A program made the translations under genes and the position numbers. The notes beneath the pieces are model-generated. The model saw nothing but the letters and a program-made list of their open reading frames with translations. It was not told where the DNA came from and made no database searches. DNA of 64,000 nt from NCBI RefSeq assembly GCF_001881495.1, contig NZ_LUKY01000029.1, forward strand, positions 23,814-87,813. Direction: 5' to 3'. This document shows, one piece after another, positions 35,757 to 45,786 of this stretch. The first letter of the stretch is position 1. The number at the start of each line of letters is the position of its first letter. The DNA comes from Candidatus Rickettsiella isopodorum (GTDB lineage: Bacteria; Pseudomonadota; Gammaproteobacteria; Diplorickettsiales; Diplorickettsiaceae).

Positions 35757-37148
35757 ATGACTATTAGTGTGTTTGATTTGTTTTCCATCGGTATAGGTCC
35801 ATCGAGCTCGCATACCGTAGGCCCTATGAAAGCTGCTTATGCTTTTGTCGAAAAACTAGCACTCGATCGTGAATTATTTAATGAAGTAAATCGTTTGCAG
35901 GTTGAACTCTTTGGCTCGCTAGCGTTAACCGGCCGAGGTCACGGTACAGATATTGCGGTTTTAAATGGCCTGGAAGGGCAACTTCCTGAAACAGTTAATC
36001 CCGATGAGGTTACTCCACGAGCCAAGACAATTTTTGAACATTGTAAAATTCAACTGGCGGGAAAAAAAAGTATTTCATTTTCTCAACAGACCGATCTATT
36101 ATTTTTACAAAAAGCGTTACTTCCCTTGCATACTAATGGCATGCGTTTTAGTGCCTTTAATCCACAAGGAGTTCTTTTAAACAGCCAAATTTATTACTCC
36201 ATCGGCGGTGGTTTTATCGTTACTGAACAAGCGTTTGGTCAGCAGCATAAAGATGCTGTTCCGGTGCCTTATCCTTTTTCTACCGCCATAGAGTTGTTTA
36301 ATACCTGTAAAAAAAATAACTTAACGATTTCAGAGCTTATGTTAGCTAATGAACAACAATTAGCACCCGATAGAGAGTTACGCACTGATTTATTGAAAAT
36401 AGCCGATATTATGCAAATCTGTGTGGATAACGGTTGTCATACCCAGGGAATATTACCGGGTGGGCTGAGCGTCAAACGTCGGGCACCGGAACTTTTCAGC
36501 AAGATGAATAATAAAACCATATCGAAGTTAGGGACGTGTCCAGACTCATTATTATGGCCAACTATTTACGCGATGGCGGTTAATGAGGAAAATGCTGCGG
36601 GAGGGCGTATAGTCACTGCGCCAACGAATGGAGCTGCGGGTATTATTCCTGCGGTATTAACCTATTATCGCCGGTTTTATGACGAAGTGAACGAACATTC
36701 CATCACTGATTTTCTATTGACGGCAGGTGCTATTGCCTTACTTTATAAAATGAATGCATCGATATCCGGTGCAGAGGTTGGCTGTCAGGGGGAAGTCGGT
36801 GTTGCTTGCTCGATGGCGGCAGGTGCATTAACGGCAGTTTTAGGTGGTAGTTTAGAGCAAATAGAAAATGCCGCTGAAATGGCAATGGAACATCATTTGG
36901 GTTTAACGTGTGACCCAGTTGCAGGGCTAGTCCAAATTCCTTGTATCGAACGCAATGGTGTCGGTGCGGAGAAAGCGATTAAATTGGCGCATTTAGCTTT
37001 AATGGAAGATGGGAAAAATAAAAAAGTACCTTTAGATAAAGTTATCGAAACTATGTTTGCCACCGGAAAAGATATGATGGCGATTTACAAGGAAACTTCT
37101 TTAGGTGGTTTGGCAAAAACTCTCGCTGTGAATATCCCCGAATGTTAG
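35757..37148 (+). CDS. sdaA: L-serine ammonia-lyase (iron-sulfur, single chain)
   Basis: Deaminates L-serine to pyruvate. The N-terminal [27 protein letters not shown] marks the single-polypeptide 4Fe-4S type. Cluster cysteines are probably those in [10 protein letters not shown] and in [18 protein letters not shown], with substrate-binding regions TAPTNGAAG and [16 protein letters not shown]. The ATG at 35757 matches the family start; an in-frame TTG two codons earlier is less likely. In an intracellular bacterium this supplies pyruvate to the 2-oxoacid dehydrogenase. Convergent with pssA, 11 bases away. Confidence 0.96.
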   Translation: MTISVFDLFSIGIGPSSSHTVGPMKAAYAFVEKLALDRELFNEVNRLQVELFGSLALTGRGHGTDIAVLNGLEGQLPETVNPDEVTPRAKTIFEHCKIQLAGKKSISFSQQTDLLFLQKALLPLHTNGMRFSAFNPQGVLLNSQIYYSIGGGFIVTEQAFGQQHKDAVPVPYPFSTAIELFNTCKKNNLTISELMLANEQQLAPDRELRTDLLKIADIMQICVDNGCHTQGILPGGLSVKRRAPELFSKMNNKTISKLGTCPDSLLWPTIYAMAVNEENAAGGRIVTAPTNGAAGIIPAVLTYYRRFYDEVNEHSITDFLLTAGAIALLYKMNASISGAEVGCQGEVGVACSMAAGALTAVLGGSLEQIENAAEMAMEHHLGLTCDPVAGLVQIPCIERNGVGAEKAIKLAHLALMEDGKNKKVPLDKVIETMFATGKDMMAIYKETSLGGLAKTLAVNIPEC

Positions 37149-37159
37149 CGTCTTTTTTG

Positions 37160-37993
37160 TTATTTTCTTTTTAAGGATCGCGCTTTATACAGTGCATGTA
37201 AGGTCAAAATAGGTCCGGAAAGAGCATAGCAGAAAAAGATTAGAAATAATATTTTAGGTGGGTCGAGTGAAATACCCACAAAAGCTAATACTACCAATAA
37301 AATAGCCACAAAAGGCACACGTCCTTTCAGATCAATTTCTTTGAAAGAGTAATAACGCACATTACTGACCATTAGAATTGCAATGAGTATCGCTAATACG
37401 GCAGTTATCATACTAACGCCATCACCTAAAATTTCTGAATCAACACACAACCATACCATACTGGCTAAGACACCCGCTGCGGCAGGGATAGGGAGTCCTT
37501 GAAAATAACGTTTATCAGCTATCAATACTTGTGTATTAAAACGCGCTAAACGTAATGCTCCAGCTGCTGCAAATATAAATGCGGCTAACCAACCTAATTT
37601 ACCTAATCCTTCTAAAGACCAACTATAAATAACTAAAGCGGGAGCGACACCGAAAGAAACCATGTCTGATAAACTATCTAATTCGGCTCCAAAAGCACTT
37701 TGCGTGTTGGTTAGGCGTGCAACACGACCATCAAAAAAATCCATAATCATCGCAACAAAAATAGCAATCGCCGCATAATTAAAATAACCTTCCATGGCAA
37801 TGACGATGGCATAAAAACCTGCGAATAAACCGGCGATGGTAAACAAATTTGGCAGTAAATAAATTCCACGGCGACGGTAAGCTAATCTTTCTCCGTCTTC
37901 ATGATCACCATGGTGACTACCTTTTTCATCAGAATTAGCCAATTTTTCTTCAACAGGCTGGGCGAAAAGTTTTGTGTCATTTGGGTTATTCAT
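37160..37993 (-). CDS. pssA: CDP-diacylglycerol-serine O-phosphatidyltransferase
   Basis: Integral membrane enzyme that makes phosphatidylserine from CDP-diacylglycerol and serine. The CDP-alcohol phosphotransferase motif is complete: [23 protein letters not shown] fits DG-x2-AR-x8-G-x3-D-x3-D. The 277 residues contain a soluble N-terminus of about 40 residues, with an acidic His-rich patch ([10 protein letters not shown]), and multiple membrane helices starting at [18 protein letters not shown]. It overlaps the end of mutS by 8 bases and has an AAGGAA ribosome site inside mutS. With psd, about 5 kb away, it completes phosphatidylethanolamine synthesis. Confidence 0.95.
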   Translation of the reverse strand: MNNPNDTKLFAQPVEEKLANSDEKGSHHGDHEDGERLAYRRRGIYLLPNLFTIAGLFAGFYAIVIAMEGYFNYAAIAIFVAMIMDFFDGRVARLTNTQSAFGAELDSLSDMVSFGVAPALVIYSWSLEGLGKLGWLAAFIFAAAGALRLARFNTQVLIADKRYFQGLPIPAAAGVLASMVWLCVDSEILGDGVSMITAVLAILIAILMVSNVRYYSFKEIDLKGRVPFVAILLVVLAFVGISLDPPKILFLIFFCYALSGPILTLHALYKARSLKRK

Positions 37994-40583
37994 TAGGAAT
38001 TCCTTGCAAGGATTTTAATCTATAAATGATCTCAAGTGCTTTTTTGGGAGCTAATTGATCGGGATCTACTTGGTCGAGTAGGTTCATAATATCAGGGTTA
38101 GCAGAGAGTTTCTGTAAGGGAAGTGGGTTTACTTTGTTGTTGTGGTTAGTTACGGAGTTTTTTTCAAGTGCGGTGAGTTTTTCTCTGGCGCGCTGAATAA
38201 CGGGTTTAGGGACGCCTGCTAATTGCGCTACTTGTAATCCATAACTTTGATTCGCAGGTCCTTCCTTGATAGTATATAAAAATACGATGCTATCGTTATG
38301 TTCTCTTGCTTCAACATGACAGTTCTTTATGACAGAGTTTTCTTCAGCCAGGCCTGTCAACTCAAAATAATGAGTTGCAAATAAGGTATAAGCTTTAACA
38401 TACTTTGCTAAATACTCAGCGCAAGAAAAAGCTAAAGCAAGTCCATCAAAAGTACTGGTGCCGCGTCCAATTTCATCCATAATAATTAAACTTTGCTTCG
38501 TTGCATTATGCAAAATAGAGGCCGTTTCTGTCATTTCTACCATAAAGGTTGAACGACCACTAGCAAGATCATCAGCTGCTCCGATTCGGGTGAAAATACG
38601 ATCAATGGGGCCTATCGTAGCGCTTTTTGCTGGAACAAAACAACCTATCATTGCTAATAAACAAATTAAAGCAGTTTGGCGCATATAAGTTGATTTTCCA
38701 CCCATGTTCGGACCAGTAATGATTAATAAGCGTTGTTCAGGATCTAAATGACAATTATTCGCTACAAAAGGGGTATCTAAGGAGTGTTCAATAACTAAAT
38801 GTCGACCTCCTTCAATATGGATACCTGGATTTTTACTTAATCGAGGACAGGTTAAATGGAGTGTTGTTGCACGTTCTGCAAAGCATATCAGCACGTCTAA
38901 CTCGGCTATGGCATTGACGGTTTTTTGTAAATCTGCTAGATAAAAAGCTAATTGATCGAGTAATTCATCATAAAGTTTTTTTTCCAAACTTAACGCTTTA
39001 GAACGAGCGCTTAAAGCTTTATCCTCAAATTCTTTTAACTCAGGTGTAATAAAGCGCTCGGCATTTGTCAGAGTTTGCCGACGAATATAATGTGGTGGGA
39101 CGTGTTTGGATTGCCCTCGACTTATTTCGATGTGATAACCATGTATCCGATTAAAGCCAACCTTCAACGTACTAATGCCTGAAAGCGTTCGTTCACGTTT
39201 TTCTAAATCAATCAGATATTGCCCAGTATGTTCACTTAGGTTTTTTAATTCATCAAGTTCAGCATGATAACCTTTTGCGATCATACCTCCTTCACGAGTA
39301 ACAGCAGGAGGATGTTCAACAATTGCTTGCTGTAATAAACAAAATAATTCTGGAAAGGTTTTTATCTGTTGACTTAATGAAATAAGTAATTCTGATTTTT
39401 CATCAGGCGCTTGAGTCTTTAAACAAGGGCCAAGTTTATTATGAATATCTGGCAAAATCGCAAGACCCCATCGTAATTGACTTAAATCTCGTGGTCGCGC
39501 CGATTTTAATCCAACTCGTGTAATAATACGTTCGAGATCACCTAGTTGTTTTAACAACGAGTGTAAACTTATACAGGATTGTGTCGCTAATAAATTTATA
39601 ATAGCGGTTTGCCGTGATTCTATGGTAAATACCTTACGTAAAGGCCGATGCAACCATTGATTTAGTAAACGACTTCCCATGGGAGTGGCTGTTTTATCTA
39701 AAATAGACATTAGAGTATTGCTTTTTTCGCCTTGTAAATTAAGCGTTAACTCTAAATTACGTCGGGTAGTTACATCTAATACGATACTTTCTTCGCGCCT
39801 CTCTATGCGAATCGGCTGAATATGGTGTAATTGGGTACGCTGCGTGTCTTTAACATAATTTAATAAACAACCGGTTGCTTGTATGGCTAAGGGTAAATCC
39901 TGACAACCAAAACCACTGAGATCGCGTGTTTGAAATTGTTGGGTTAATAAATGAGTGGCAGTGTTGAAATCAAATTCCCAGGGCGGGCGGCGTCGAATTG
40001 TTTTATAAGAGGTTAATACATCTTCATCTTTATATTCTTCGCTAATTAATAGTTCAGCGGGATTAAGTCGTGCTAATTCACTGGTAAGTGCTTCTTTACC
40101 ATTAATTTGTAAAATATGAATTTGGCCACTCCCCATGTCAAAATAAGAAAGTCCAAATTGTTCATCGTGGTTATATAGTGCAAGTAATAGGCTTTGATTT
40201 TTTTCTAATAATGCTTCATCACTGAGTGTGCCTGGCGTAATAATACGTGTTACTTGTCTTTCCATTGGACCTTTGGAGTGATTCGGATCACCTATTTGTT
40301 CGCAAATAGCAATTGACTCGCCAAGTTTAACCAGTTTTGCTAAATAGTTTTCAACGCTATGAAAGGGTACACCGGCCATAGGAATAGCTTGGCTGGCGGA
40401 TTGACCTCTCTTGGTTAAGGTAATGTTTAATAATTTTGCAGCTTTGATGGCATCTTCATAAAATAATTCATAAAAATCCCCCATGCGATAAAACAATAAT
40501 TTATCACTGTGTTGAGCTTTTAGTTGCAGATATTGACGAATCATGGGTGTATGCTGGGATAAATCGGTGCTATTCTTCTTCAT
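37986..40583 (-). CDS. mutS: DNA mismatch repair protein MutS
   Basis: ATPase that recognises mismatches and starts methyl-directed repair. The 865 residues are full length. The mismatch-binding N-terminus has [25 protein letters not shown], including the Phe-x-Glu type contact region (DFYELF). The clamp and core domains follow, then Walker [15 protein letters not shown] (about 621-634), [16 protein letters not shown] and LFATHYFEL. The C-terminal dimerisation helix ends [19 protein letters not shown] lies 12 bases upstream of the ATG. The gene overlaps pssA by 8 bases; a promoter-like element at 40753-40783 could drive both, with a leader of about 165 bases. Confidence 0.97.
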   Translation of the reverse strand: MKKNSTDLSQHTPMIRQYLQLKAQHSDKLLFYRMGDFYELFYEDAIKAAKLLNITLTKRGQSASQAIPMAGVPFHSVENYLAKLVKLGESIAICEQIGDPNHSKGPMERQVTRIITPGTLSDEALLEKNQSLLLALYNHDEQFGLSYFDMGSGQIHILQINGKEALTSELARLNPAELLISEEYKDEDVLTSYKTIRRRPPWEFDFNTATHLLTQQFQTRDLSGFGCQDLPLAIQATGCLLNYVKDTQRTQLHHIQPIRIERREESIVLDVTTRRNLELTLNLQGEKSNTLMSILDKTATPMGSRLLNQWLHRPLRKVFTIESRQTAIINLLATQSCISLHSLLKQLGDLERIITRVGLKSARPRDLSQLRWGLAILPDIHNKLGPCLKTQAPDEKSELLISLSQQIKTFPELFCLLQQAIVEHPPAVTREGGMIAKGYHAELDELKNLSEHTGQYLIDLEKRERTLSGISTLKVGFNRIHGYHIEISRGQSKHVPPHYIRRQTLTNAERFITPELKEFEDKALSARSKALSLEKKLYDELLDQLAFYLADLQKTVNAIAELDVLICFAERATTLHLTCPRLSKNPGIHIEGGRHLVIEHSLDTPFVANNCHLDPEQRLLIITGPNMGGKSTYMRQTALICLLAMIGCFVPAKSATIGPIDRIFTRIGAADDLASGRSTFMVEMTETASILHNATKQSLIIMDEIGRGTSTFDGLALAFSCAEYLAKYVKAYTLFATHYFELTGLAEENSVIKNCHVEAREHNDSIVFLYTIKEGPANQSYGLQVAQLAGVPKPVIQRAREKLTALEKNSVTNHNNKVNPLPLQKLSANPDIMNLLDQVDPDQLAPKKALEIIYRLKSLQGIPNE

Positions 40584-40752
40584 AAGACAAGACCTCGTGC
40601 AAAATCTTTGCTTCTTATTGGTTGTTTCATTAATTTTAACTTTCAGATTTTTAATTATTCGAGAAGTAAACGCTTTACAAAGCTAGAAATTAAATATCTT
40701 GAGAAAAATTCCTTTTTGACTTAATTAAGATAGTGTAACTAAAATATAAATT

Positions 40753-40783
40753 TAATTATACTCTCCGCACTTGAGTTTTTGTC
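40753..40783 (-). promoter_or_regulatory. Promoter-like element shared with csbD (copy 1, upstream of mutS)
   Basis: On the minus strand ACTCAAGTGC is followed after 6 bases by TATAAT (40755-40760). The same block, with the same spacing and the same A-run upstream, is found before csbD at 56676-56705. It lies just beyond the folB stop and reads towards mutS. Confidence 0.5.
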
Positions 40784-40788
40784 TATTG

Positions 40789-41157
40789 CTAATCGCTGAT
40801 TGAAAAGCTAGCTTGTTCTAGTTTAGATAATTGAGGGTTTTTGGTAATACATAAGAAAACATTAATTTTTTTGTCATTTATTTTTTCAGATAGTTCTATT
40901 TTAAGAAATTGGTAGAGTTGATAAGTTAAGGCTTCAATAAGTTTAAAAGAACGATCATCACAAAACTGTTGCAAATTATCTGCTAGATTGGCGTAACAGA
41001 TCGTATTCATTAAATTATCATTAGTACAGGCGTCAAGTAAACGATCAAAACCAAGCTTTATTTGCAGGGAAACTTTTTGAGGTAATTGTCGTTCCTCGAC
41101 TGAATTGCCTAATTTAACCAGTAAGTTAAGTTTTTCTAGTATCAATTGAGAGTTCAT
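40789..41157 (-). CDS. folB: Dihydroneopterin aldolase
   Basis: Folate-pathway enzyme that splits dihydroneopterin to 6-hydroxymethyl-dihydropterin. It is diverged but recognisable: LILEKLNLLVKLGNSVEERQ with the substrate Glu, CYANLADNLQQFCDDRSFKLIEALTYQLYQFL matching the YADIAE...FxLVExLAxxIA core, and the catalytic-type lysine in CITKNP. I start it at the ATG at 41157, giving 122 residues, the normal family size. An ATG at 41205 and a TTG at 41214 are also in frame but would add a non-conserved leader. No ribosome site is evident. Confidence 0.82.
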   Translation of the reverse strand: MNSQLILEKLNLLVKLGNSVEERQLPQKVSLQIKLGFDRLLDACTNDNLMNTICYANLADNLQQFCDDRSFKLIEALTYQLYQFLKIELSEKINDKKINVFLCITKNPQLSKLEQASFSISD

Positions 41158-41250
41158 ACGCGAAAAGCATAGCAAACTAGTGTGAGTTTGGCTACTATAA
41201 CCCATTCTGCTCAAAAGCGGTGAGTTAAATAAAATAATAAGAGGTCCTTA

Positions 41251-41715
41251 ATGAATTATATCAATAAAACGCTCTTGCCGGATGAAAAAGTTATCTATTG
41301 TAGTCACCCACACTGGATCATTATTTTTAGATCACTAATGGGTTTGATTTTAATTGCTGGATTTTTGATGATCGGAGGTTGGCTTACTCTATTGCTCATC
41401 AGTCTTTTTTCTTTATTAGGTTTAGCTACTTGCCTGTCTGGACTGATTGTTTACTATTCTTCTGAATTTGGTATAACAGATAAACGGGTCATCATGAAGT
41501 CTGGATTGATTACTCGCTATGCTTATGAAAATTCATTGGATCGCATTGAAGGGATAGAAATTAGCCAAAGTATTATGGGCCGTATTTTTGATTATGGATC
41601 AATTCGTATTCGCGGGGTAAGTGGGACCAATGAATTATTTTCTGCTGTTTGCCATCCATTTAGATTTCGATATAAAGTATTAGATGAAATTGAACGGCAA
41701 AAAAAAACTAAATAG
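41251..41715 (+). CDS. Bacterial PH-domain membrane protein
   Basis: 154 residues with two adjacent membrane segments (about 25-70) and a bacterial PH domain of the YdbT type: FGITDKRVIMKSGLITRYAYENSLDRIEGIEISQSIMGRIFDYGSIRIRG is characteristic, the core being ITDKRVI and the L-x-x-I-x-G/E motif. Function in this family is poorly defined; roles in membrane stress have been suggested. An AGAGG ribosome site precedes the ATG. Divergent from folB and convergent with gloB, whose stop is 1 base away. Confidence 0.87.
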   Translation: MNYINKTLLPDEKVIYCSHPHWIIIFRSLMGLILIAGFLMIGGWLTLLLISLFSLLGLATCLSGLIVYYSSEFGITDKRVIMKSGLITRYAYENSLDRIEGIEISQSIMGRIFDYGSIRIRGVSGTNELFSAVCHPFRFRYKVLDEIERQKKTK

Positions 41716-41716
41716 C

Positions 41717-42490
41717 TTATTTGAAATTATTTTTCCATTGACGAAGATAAGTGAATATTTCAACGGGAGTGGCAAGTTTTTTACCGGTTCTTTTTTCTAT
41801 ACGTCTCTTTATTTCGGGATTATCACAACGTAAAAAAGGATTACTTAAACGTTCTTCAGATAAGAGACTGGGTACACTGGGCAGATTTTTTTGACGTAAT
41901 TCTCTAGTTTTTTCTAAGCGTTCTTTGATATGGATATTATTGGGCTCTACTGCTTGAGCGAAGTGTAGGTTAGCCAGCGTATATTCATGACCGCAATAAA
42001 TCTGCACTTCATCGGGAAGTTGAGCCAGTTTATTCAAAGAATTTAACATTTGTTCGGGAGTCCCTTCAAATAATCGACCACATCCTGCTGTAAATAAGGT
42101 ATCTCCACAGAATAAAAGAGAGTTTCCAAGGTAAGCAATATGCCCTAAGGTATGGCCAGGAATAGCGAGGACTTCAAAAATTGGCCAATTGACTAATTCA
42201 ATTTTATCGCCCTCATCGACAGGGTTATTTACACCGGCTATTTTTTCTTTTGCTGGTCCAAATACAGGGACATGATGGTGTTTTAGAATAGAACGAATAC
42301 CATTCGTATGATCCCAATGATGATGAGTGATTAATATGGCATCGAGTTTAAGGTTTAACTGTTTTAATTGCGTAAGGACGGGTTTTGCTTCACCTGGATC
42401 GACAATGATGCAATGTTTTGTTTTTTCATTGATAAGACACCAAATATAATTATCTTTAAAACCTAAAATAGGTAATATTTGTATCGTCAT
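41717..42490 (-). CDS. gloB: Hydroxyacylglutathione hydrolase (glyoxalase II)
   Basis: Metallo-beta-lactamase-fold hydrolase that releases D-lactate and glutathione from S-lactoylglutathione, completing methylglyoxal detoxification. The binuclear metal motif is THHHWDHTNG; further ligands are in PGHTLGHIAY, FCGDTLFTAGCGRLFEG and YCGHEYTLANL. The start at 42490 (MTIQILPILGFKDNYIW) matches the family and has GGAGAG just upstream; an in-frame codon 39 bases earlier only adds an unconserved leader. The length of 257 residues is typical. glo A is not in the window. Confidence 0.96.
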   Translation of the reverse strand: MTIQILPILGFKDNYIWCLINEKTKHCIIVDPGEAKPVLTQLKQLNLKLDAILITHHHWDHTNGIRSILKHHHVPVFGPAKEKIAGVNNPVDEGDKIELVNWPIFEVLAIPGHTLGHIAYLGNSLLFCGDTLFTAGCGRLFEGTPEQMLNSLNKLAQLPDEVQIYCGHEYTLANLHFAQAVEPNNIHIKERLEKTRELRQKNLPSVPSLLSEERLSNPFLRCDNPEIKRRIEKRTGKKLATPVEIFTYLRQWKNNFK

Positions 42491-42588
42491 AATCTCTCCA
42501 CAAAATTCTTTTATTTTTTTAATCGACATCCTTGAAACAGTTCAAATCAGTTCGAGAGGATTTCAATTATTGATTTAGCATTTATGTA

Positions 42589-43074
42589 TCAGTTTGTTTT
42601 TCTTGATGCTTGATGTCGGCGCTCACGTCGCTTACCCGCTTCTTCATAACGCCGTATTTCATCGTTTGTTTCAGGAATAACTTTAGGGACGGGTGCAGGA
42701 TGGCCATGCTCATTAGTACCTACAAAAGTAAAATAGGCAGATACTATATGACGTCGTGTTCCGGTACGATAATCTTCAGCAAGAACCCGTACTCCGATTT
42801 CCATTGAACTGGTCCAACTACGGTTAATAGCCGCTTGAAATATTAGAATATCTCCTCGAGTTGCTGGCTGCAAAAAATGCATAGCATCGACAGAAACAGT
42901 CACACAAGGCCTTTGACTGTGTCTCTCGGCAACAACAGAAGCCACTCTATCGAGAGTGGACATCACTAAACCACCGAACACGGTTTCTGTTGAGTTCAAA
43001 TCATTAGGAAATATTTTATAAGTATGGTCATGTACAGCCGAGGCTGAAACGGTTTTTTCTTGTGGTATAGACAT
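42589..43074 (-). CDS. Acyl-CoA thioesterase (YciA-like hotdog fold)
   Basis: Cleaves acyl-CoA to free acid and CoA. The 161 residues carry the hotdog core with the family region NSTETVFGGLVMSTLDRVASVVAERH (the Asn and Asp/Gly positions of this thioesterase type), SVDAMHFLQPATRGD and AYFTFVGTNEHGHPAPVP. The C-terminal 20 residues are basic (GKRRERRHQASRKTN). An AGGTGG ribosome site precedes the ATG. It lies between gloB and psd on the same strand, with gaps of 60-100 bases. Confidence 0.88.
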   Translation of the reverse strand: MSIPQEKTVSASAVHDHTYKIFPNDLNSTETVFGGLVMSTLDRVASVVAERHSQRPCVTVSVDAMHFLQPATRGDILIFQAAINRSWTSSMEIGVRVLAEDYRTGTRRHIVSAYFTFVGTNEHGHPAPVPKVIPETNDEIRRYEEAGKRRERRHQASRKTN

Positions 43075-43140
43075 TAGCCACCTAAGTTTTCTTTTATCAT
43101 CAAAAAACTATTATAACTTAATATTATTTACAAACACACC

Positions 43141-43977
43141 TCATGTTGTTTGACCAATACATTCTCCAAATTTCATTTTTTTTCCAGATAATTCAGCCAA
43201 CCACTTCATACGATTGGGGGCGAATAAAATAATAACCGTAGAACCTAATTGAAATTGCCCTATCTCTTGTCCTTTAAGTAAGGAAATTTTGTTATCTAGA
43301 TAATGCCAATGATAAATATGTCGTTTCAAAGCAGGTACGATAACTCCTTCCCACGTGATGTTGATGCTGCCAACGAGCATCGCTCCGACTAAAATGACTG
43401 CCATGGGACCTATAGATGTAGAAAATAGCGTAATAACTCGTTCATTTCGAACAAATAAATTGGGTAGTTCTTTTGTGGTTTGATCATCTACTGAAAATAA
43501 ACGTCCTGGAACATAAATCATTTCTTTCAATTCGCCGCTATAAGGAATATGGACACGATGATAATCTTGAGGGGCTAGATAAAAGGTGGCAAATTCTCCT
43601 CCTTGAAATTGTGTGGCTATTTTGGCTGAGCCTCCTAATAAGGCTTGTAAGTTATAGTTTACTTTTTTGGCTTGGATAAGCTGATTTTTCTTGATATGGC
43701 CAATTTGACTAATAGTTCCATCTACAGGCGACACAATATCTCTAGTATCACTAGAAATTGGGCGCATTTCGGTTTTTAAAGAGCGTGTAAAAAAATGATT
43801 AAAATTAATATAACGATTAGGATTTTCTTCCCGCGCTAAAGTCATATCAACCTGATAATGGCGAATGAACCCATGGATTAATCTATTTTTGATCCATGGC
43901 TGTTTGCAGTTGGCTATCCATCCAGCAAAACGCGAGAGACTATGTTGGGGTAGTAACGATTGATAACGAGTGTGCAA
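43141..43977 (-). CDS. psd: Phosphatidylserine decarboxylase proenzyme
   Basis: Makes phosphatidylethanolamine from phosphatidylserine at the inner membrane. The pyruvoyl-forming self-cleavage site LGST is present at 244-247 (cleavage before S246). Other family motifs are NHFFTRSLKTEMRPI, SPVDGTISQIG, TFYLAPQDYHRVHIPYSGEL and LPNLFVRNERVI. The start codon is TTG at 43977, fixed by AAGGAG 6 bases upstream and by the family N-terminus. The product of pssA in this window is its substrate. Confidence 0.96.
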   Translation of the reverse strand: MHTRYQSLLPQHSLSRFAGWIANCKQPWIKNRLIHGFIRHYQVDMTLAREENPNRYINFNHFFTRSLKTEMRPISSDTRDIVSPVDGTISQIGHIKKNQLIQAKKVNYNLQALLGGSAKIATQFQGGEFATFYLAPQDYHRVHIPYSGELKEMIYVPGRLFSVDDQTTKELPNLFVRNERVITLFSTSIGPMAVILVGAMLVGSINITWEGVIVPALKRHIYHWHYLDNKISLLKGQEIGQFQLGSTVIILFAPNRMKWLAELSGKKMKFGECIGQTT

Positions 43978-44068
43978 ATAATTCTCCTTAAGAATTTTAT
44001 CAAGCGAAATATTTGACCATTATAGCGCGGTCATTTTAATTCGTGAAAGTCTGAACTATAGTTTTTTT

Positions 44069-45649
44069 ATGGACACCGAAGTATTGATTATTGGGGCTGG
44101 GCCCACGGGACTGATAATGGCCTGTCAGTTGCTGCGTTATGGCGTTAAATTTAGAATTTTGGACAAACAAAAGGATCAAGTACATGAATCGCGAGCTTTC
44201 GCTATTCAAGCAAAATCGATGGAAATATTTCAGAATTTAGGTTTTGCTGAAGAATTTCTGAAACTTGCACGTTCTAACGTGGATTTTGCTTTTTTTATTA
44301 ATGGTAAAAAACAAATAGAAATCAATTTTCAGCAATTTCAGCATCAAGATACGCCTTTTTCTTCGGTTTATTTTCTTCCGCAAACAGAAACTGAATGTAT
44401 CTTTATTGAGTTTTTAGAAAAACAAGGTATTTACATAGAGCGTCAAAAAGAATTAATGACTTTTACCCAAGGTACTAAGGGTGTGCAGGCAACTATTAAA
44501 AGCAATAGCACAGGAAGCACAGAAAAAATTGCTTGTGCCTATATTATAGGTTGCGATGGAGCCCACAGTAGTGTACGTCATATGCTTAATTTTTCGTTTG
44601 AGGGAAATGTCTATCCTCAGCTCTTTAATTTAGTTGATGCGCGTATTGAGTGGCCTTATTCGCGAAACAAATTCCTTTTTTTTCTGGGGAAAGAGGGTGT
44701 ATTTGTGCACATTCCACTTACAAAGAAAATAAGTCGGGTCATGTTAGCAAAACGTTCGGCTCATTTAGAAGAAAAACTAGATATACCGAACTTAAATGAT
44801 TTAGAAAATTTAGCGAGTTTGCTGACTCAAGTTTCTGTGAAACTAGTTAATCCAATTTGGATCTCTCAATTTCGCTTACATCATCGTGGCGTAAGCCAAT
44901 ATTATCAAAATCGGGCTTTTCTAGCCGGCGATGCGGCACATATTCATAGTCCAGTAGGCGGCCAGGGTATGAATACCGGCATACAAGATGCCACTAATCT
45001 AGCTTGGAAGCTAGCGTTAGTATTGAAGAAAGCTACTGACGTTAAATTATTAGCTACCTATGAGACAGAACGACATCCGGTTGGAAAAACTTTATTGAAA
45101 ACGACGGATCAGTTTTTCTCCTTACTTACAGCAAAAGGTTTTTTTATTTCCAGGCTACGAAACTGGCTATTATCTTTTGTTATTTCATTTCTTTTTTCAA
45201 AGAAAAATTTAGAAAAGCGTTTATTCTGGTTTATATCACAATTGAATATTCATTACGCCCAAAATGAATTTAATTATGAGATCAAAGAAAAATCTCATCA
45301 TGCTTTTAAAAGAGGTCCATCGCCAGGATATCGAGCACCGAACGCGCCTGCTAATGCATCAAATTTATTTATATTGCTAACGTATAAACCCTTTAATATA
45401 CTTTATTTTCAGACTAAAAAGAATCAAACTCAGTTAATAGAAAAAATAAATGCCCTTATAAAAAATTATAAAGACTGGGTGCAAGTTCACACTTTTGTTT
45501 TATCTCCAGAAAATAAATTACTTTTTAAACGATATGGCGTAATTTCTTCTGCCATTTATGTCATTCGACCTGATGGCTATGTAGGATTTCGAATGAATGC
45601 AGATAAAGATTTATGGTTGGAGGAATATCTTAAGAATTTTTTTAAATAA
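44069..45649 (+). CDS. FAD-dependent aromatic-ring-type monooxygenase
   Basis: 526-residue flavoprotein of the PheA/TfdB/UbiH-like FAD_binding_3 family. It has the dinucleotide fold VLIIGAGPTGLIMACQLL (5-22), the middle motif YIIGCDGAHSSVR, and the second FAD motif AFLAGDAAHIHSPVGGQGMNTGIQDATNLAWKLA. A C-terminal thioredoxin-like domain (from about 410) ends with VIRPDGYVGFR, as in phenol-hydroxylase relatives. It probably hydroxylates an aromatic or polyketide-like compound with NAD(P)H and O2; the substrate is unknown. It stands alone between psd (divergent) and a secreted protein gene, and is an unusual enzyme for a host-restricted bacterium. Confidence 0.88.
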   Translation: MDTEVLIIGAGPTGLIMACQLLRYGVKFRILDKQKDQVHESRAFAIQAKSMEIFQNLGFAEEFLKLARSNVDFAFFINGKKQIEINFQQFQHQDTPFSSVYFLPQTETECIFIEFLEKQGIYIERQKELMTFTQGTKGVQATIKSNSTGSTEKIACAYIIGCDGAHSSVRHMLNFSFEGNVYPQLFNLVDARIEWPYSRNKFLFFLGKEGVFVHIPLTKKISRVMLAKRSAHLEEKLDIPNLNDLENLASLLTQVSVKLVNPIWISQFRLHHRGVSQYYQNRAFLAGDAAHIHSPVGGQGMNTGIQDATNLAWKLALVLKKATDVKLLATYETERHPVGKTLLKTTDQFFSLLTAKGFFISRLRNWLLSFVISFLFSKKNLEKRLFWFISQLNIHYAQNEFNYEIKEKSHHAFKRGPSPGYRAPNAPANASNLFILLTYKPFNILYFQTKKNQTQLIEKINALIKNYKDWVQVHTFVLSPENKLLFKRYGVISSAIYVIRPDGYVGFRMNADKDLWLEEYLKNFFK

Positions 45650-45676
45650 AAAATCAAATAGTGATTTTTATTTTTA
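45649..45676 (+). terminator. Possible AT-rich intrinsic terminator after the monooxygenase gene
   Basis: A 7-bp stem AAAAATC / GATTTTT (45649-45655 and 45663-45669) with a 7-base loop, then ATTTTTA, starting at the last base of the stop codon. The stem has one G-C pair only, so it is weak. Confidence 0.4.
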
Positions 45677-45786
45677 ATGAGAATAACCTGAGTCTAATTA
45701 GAAACTTTACAAGTTGTAAATAGTTTGACCATTTGCTTGGTGGGATCTCTAGTTAGCTAATTTTAAATTGCTTGGAATTTTAAACG

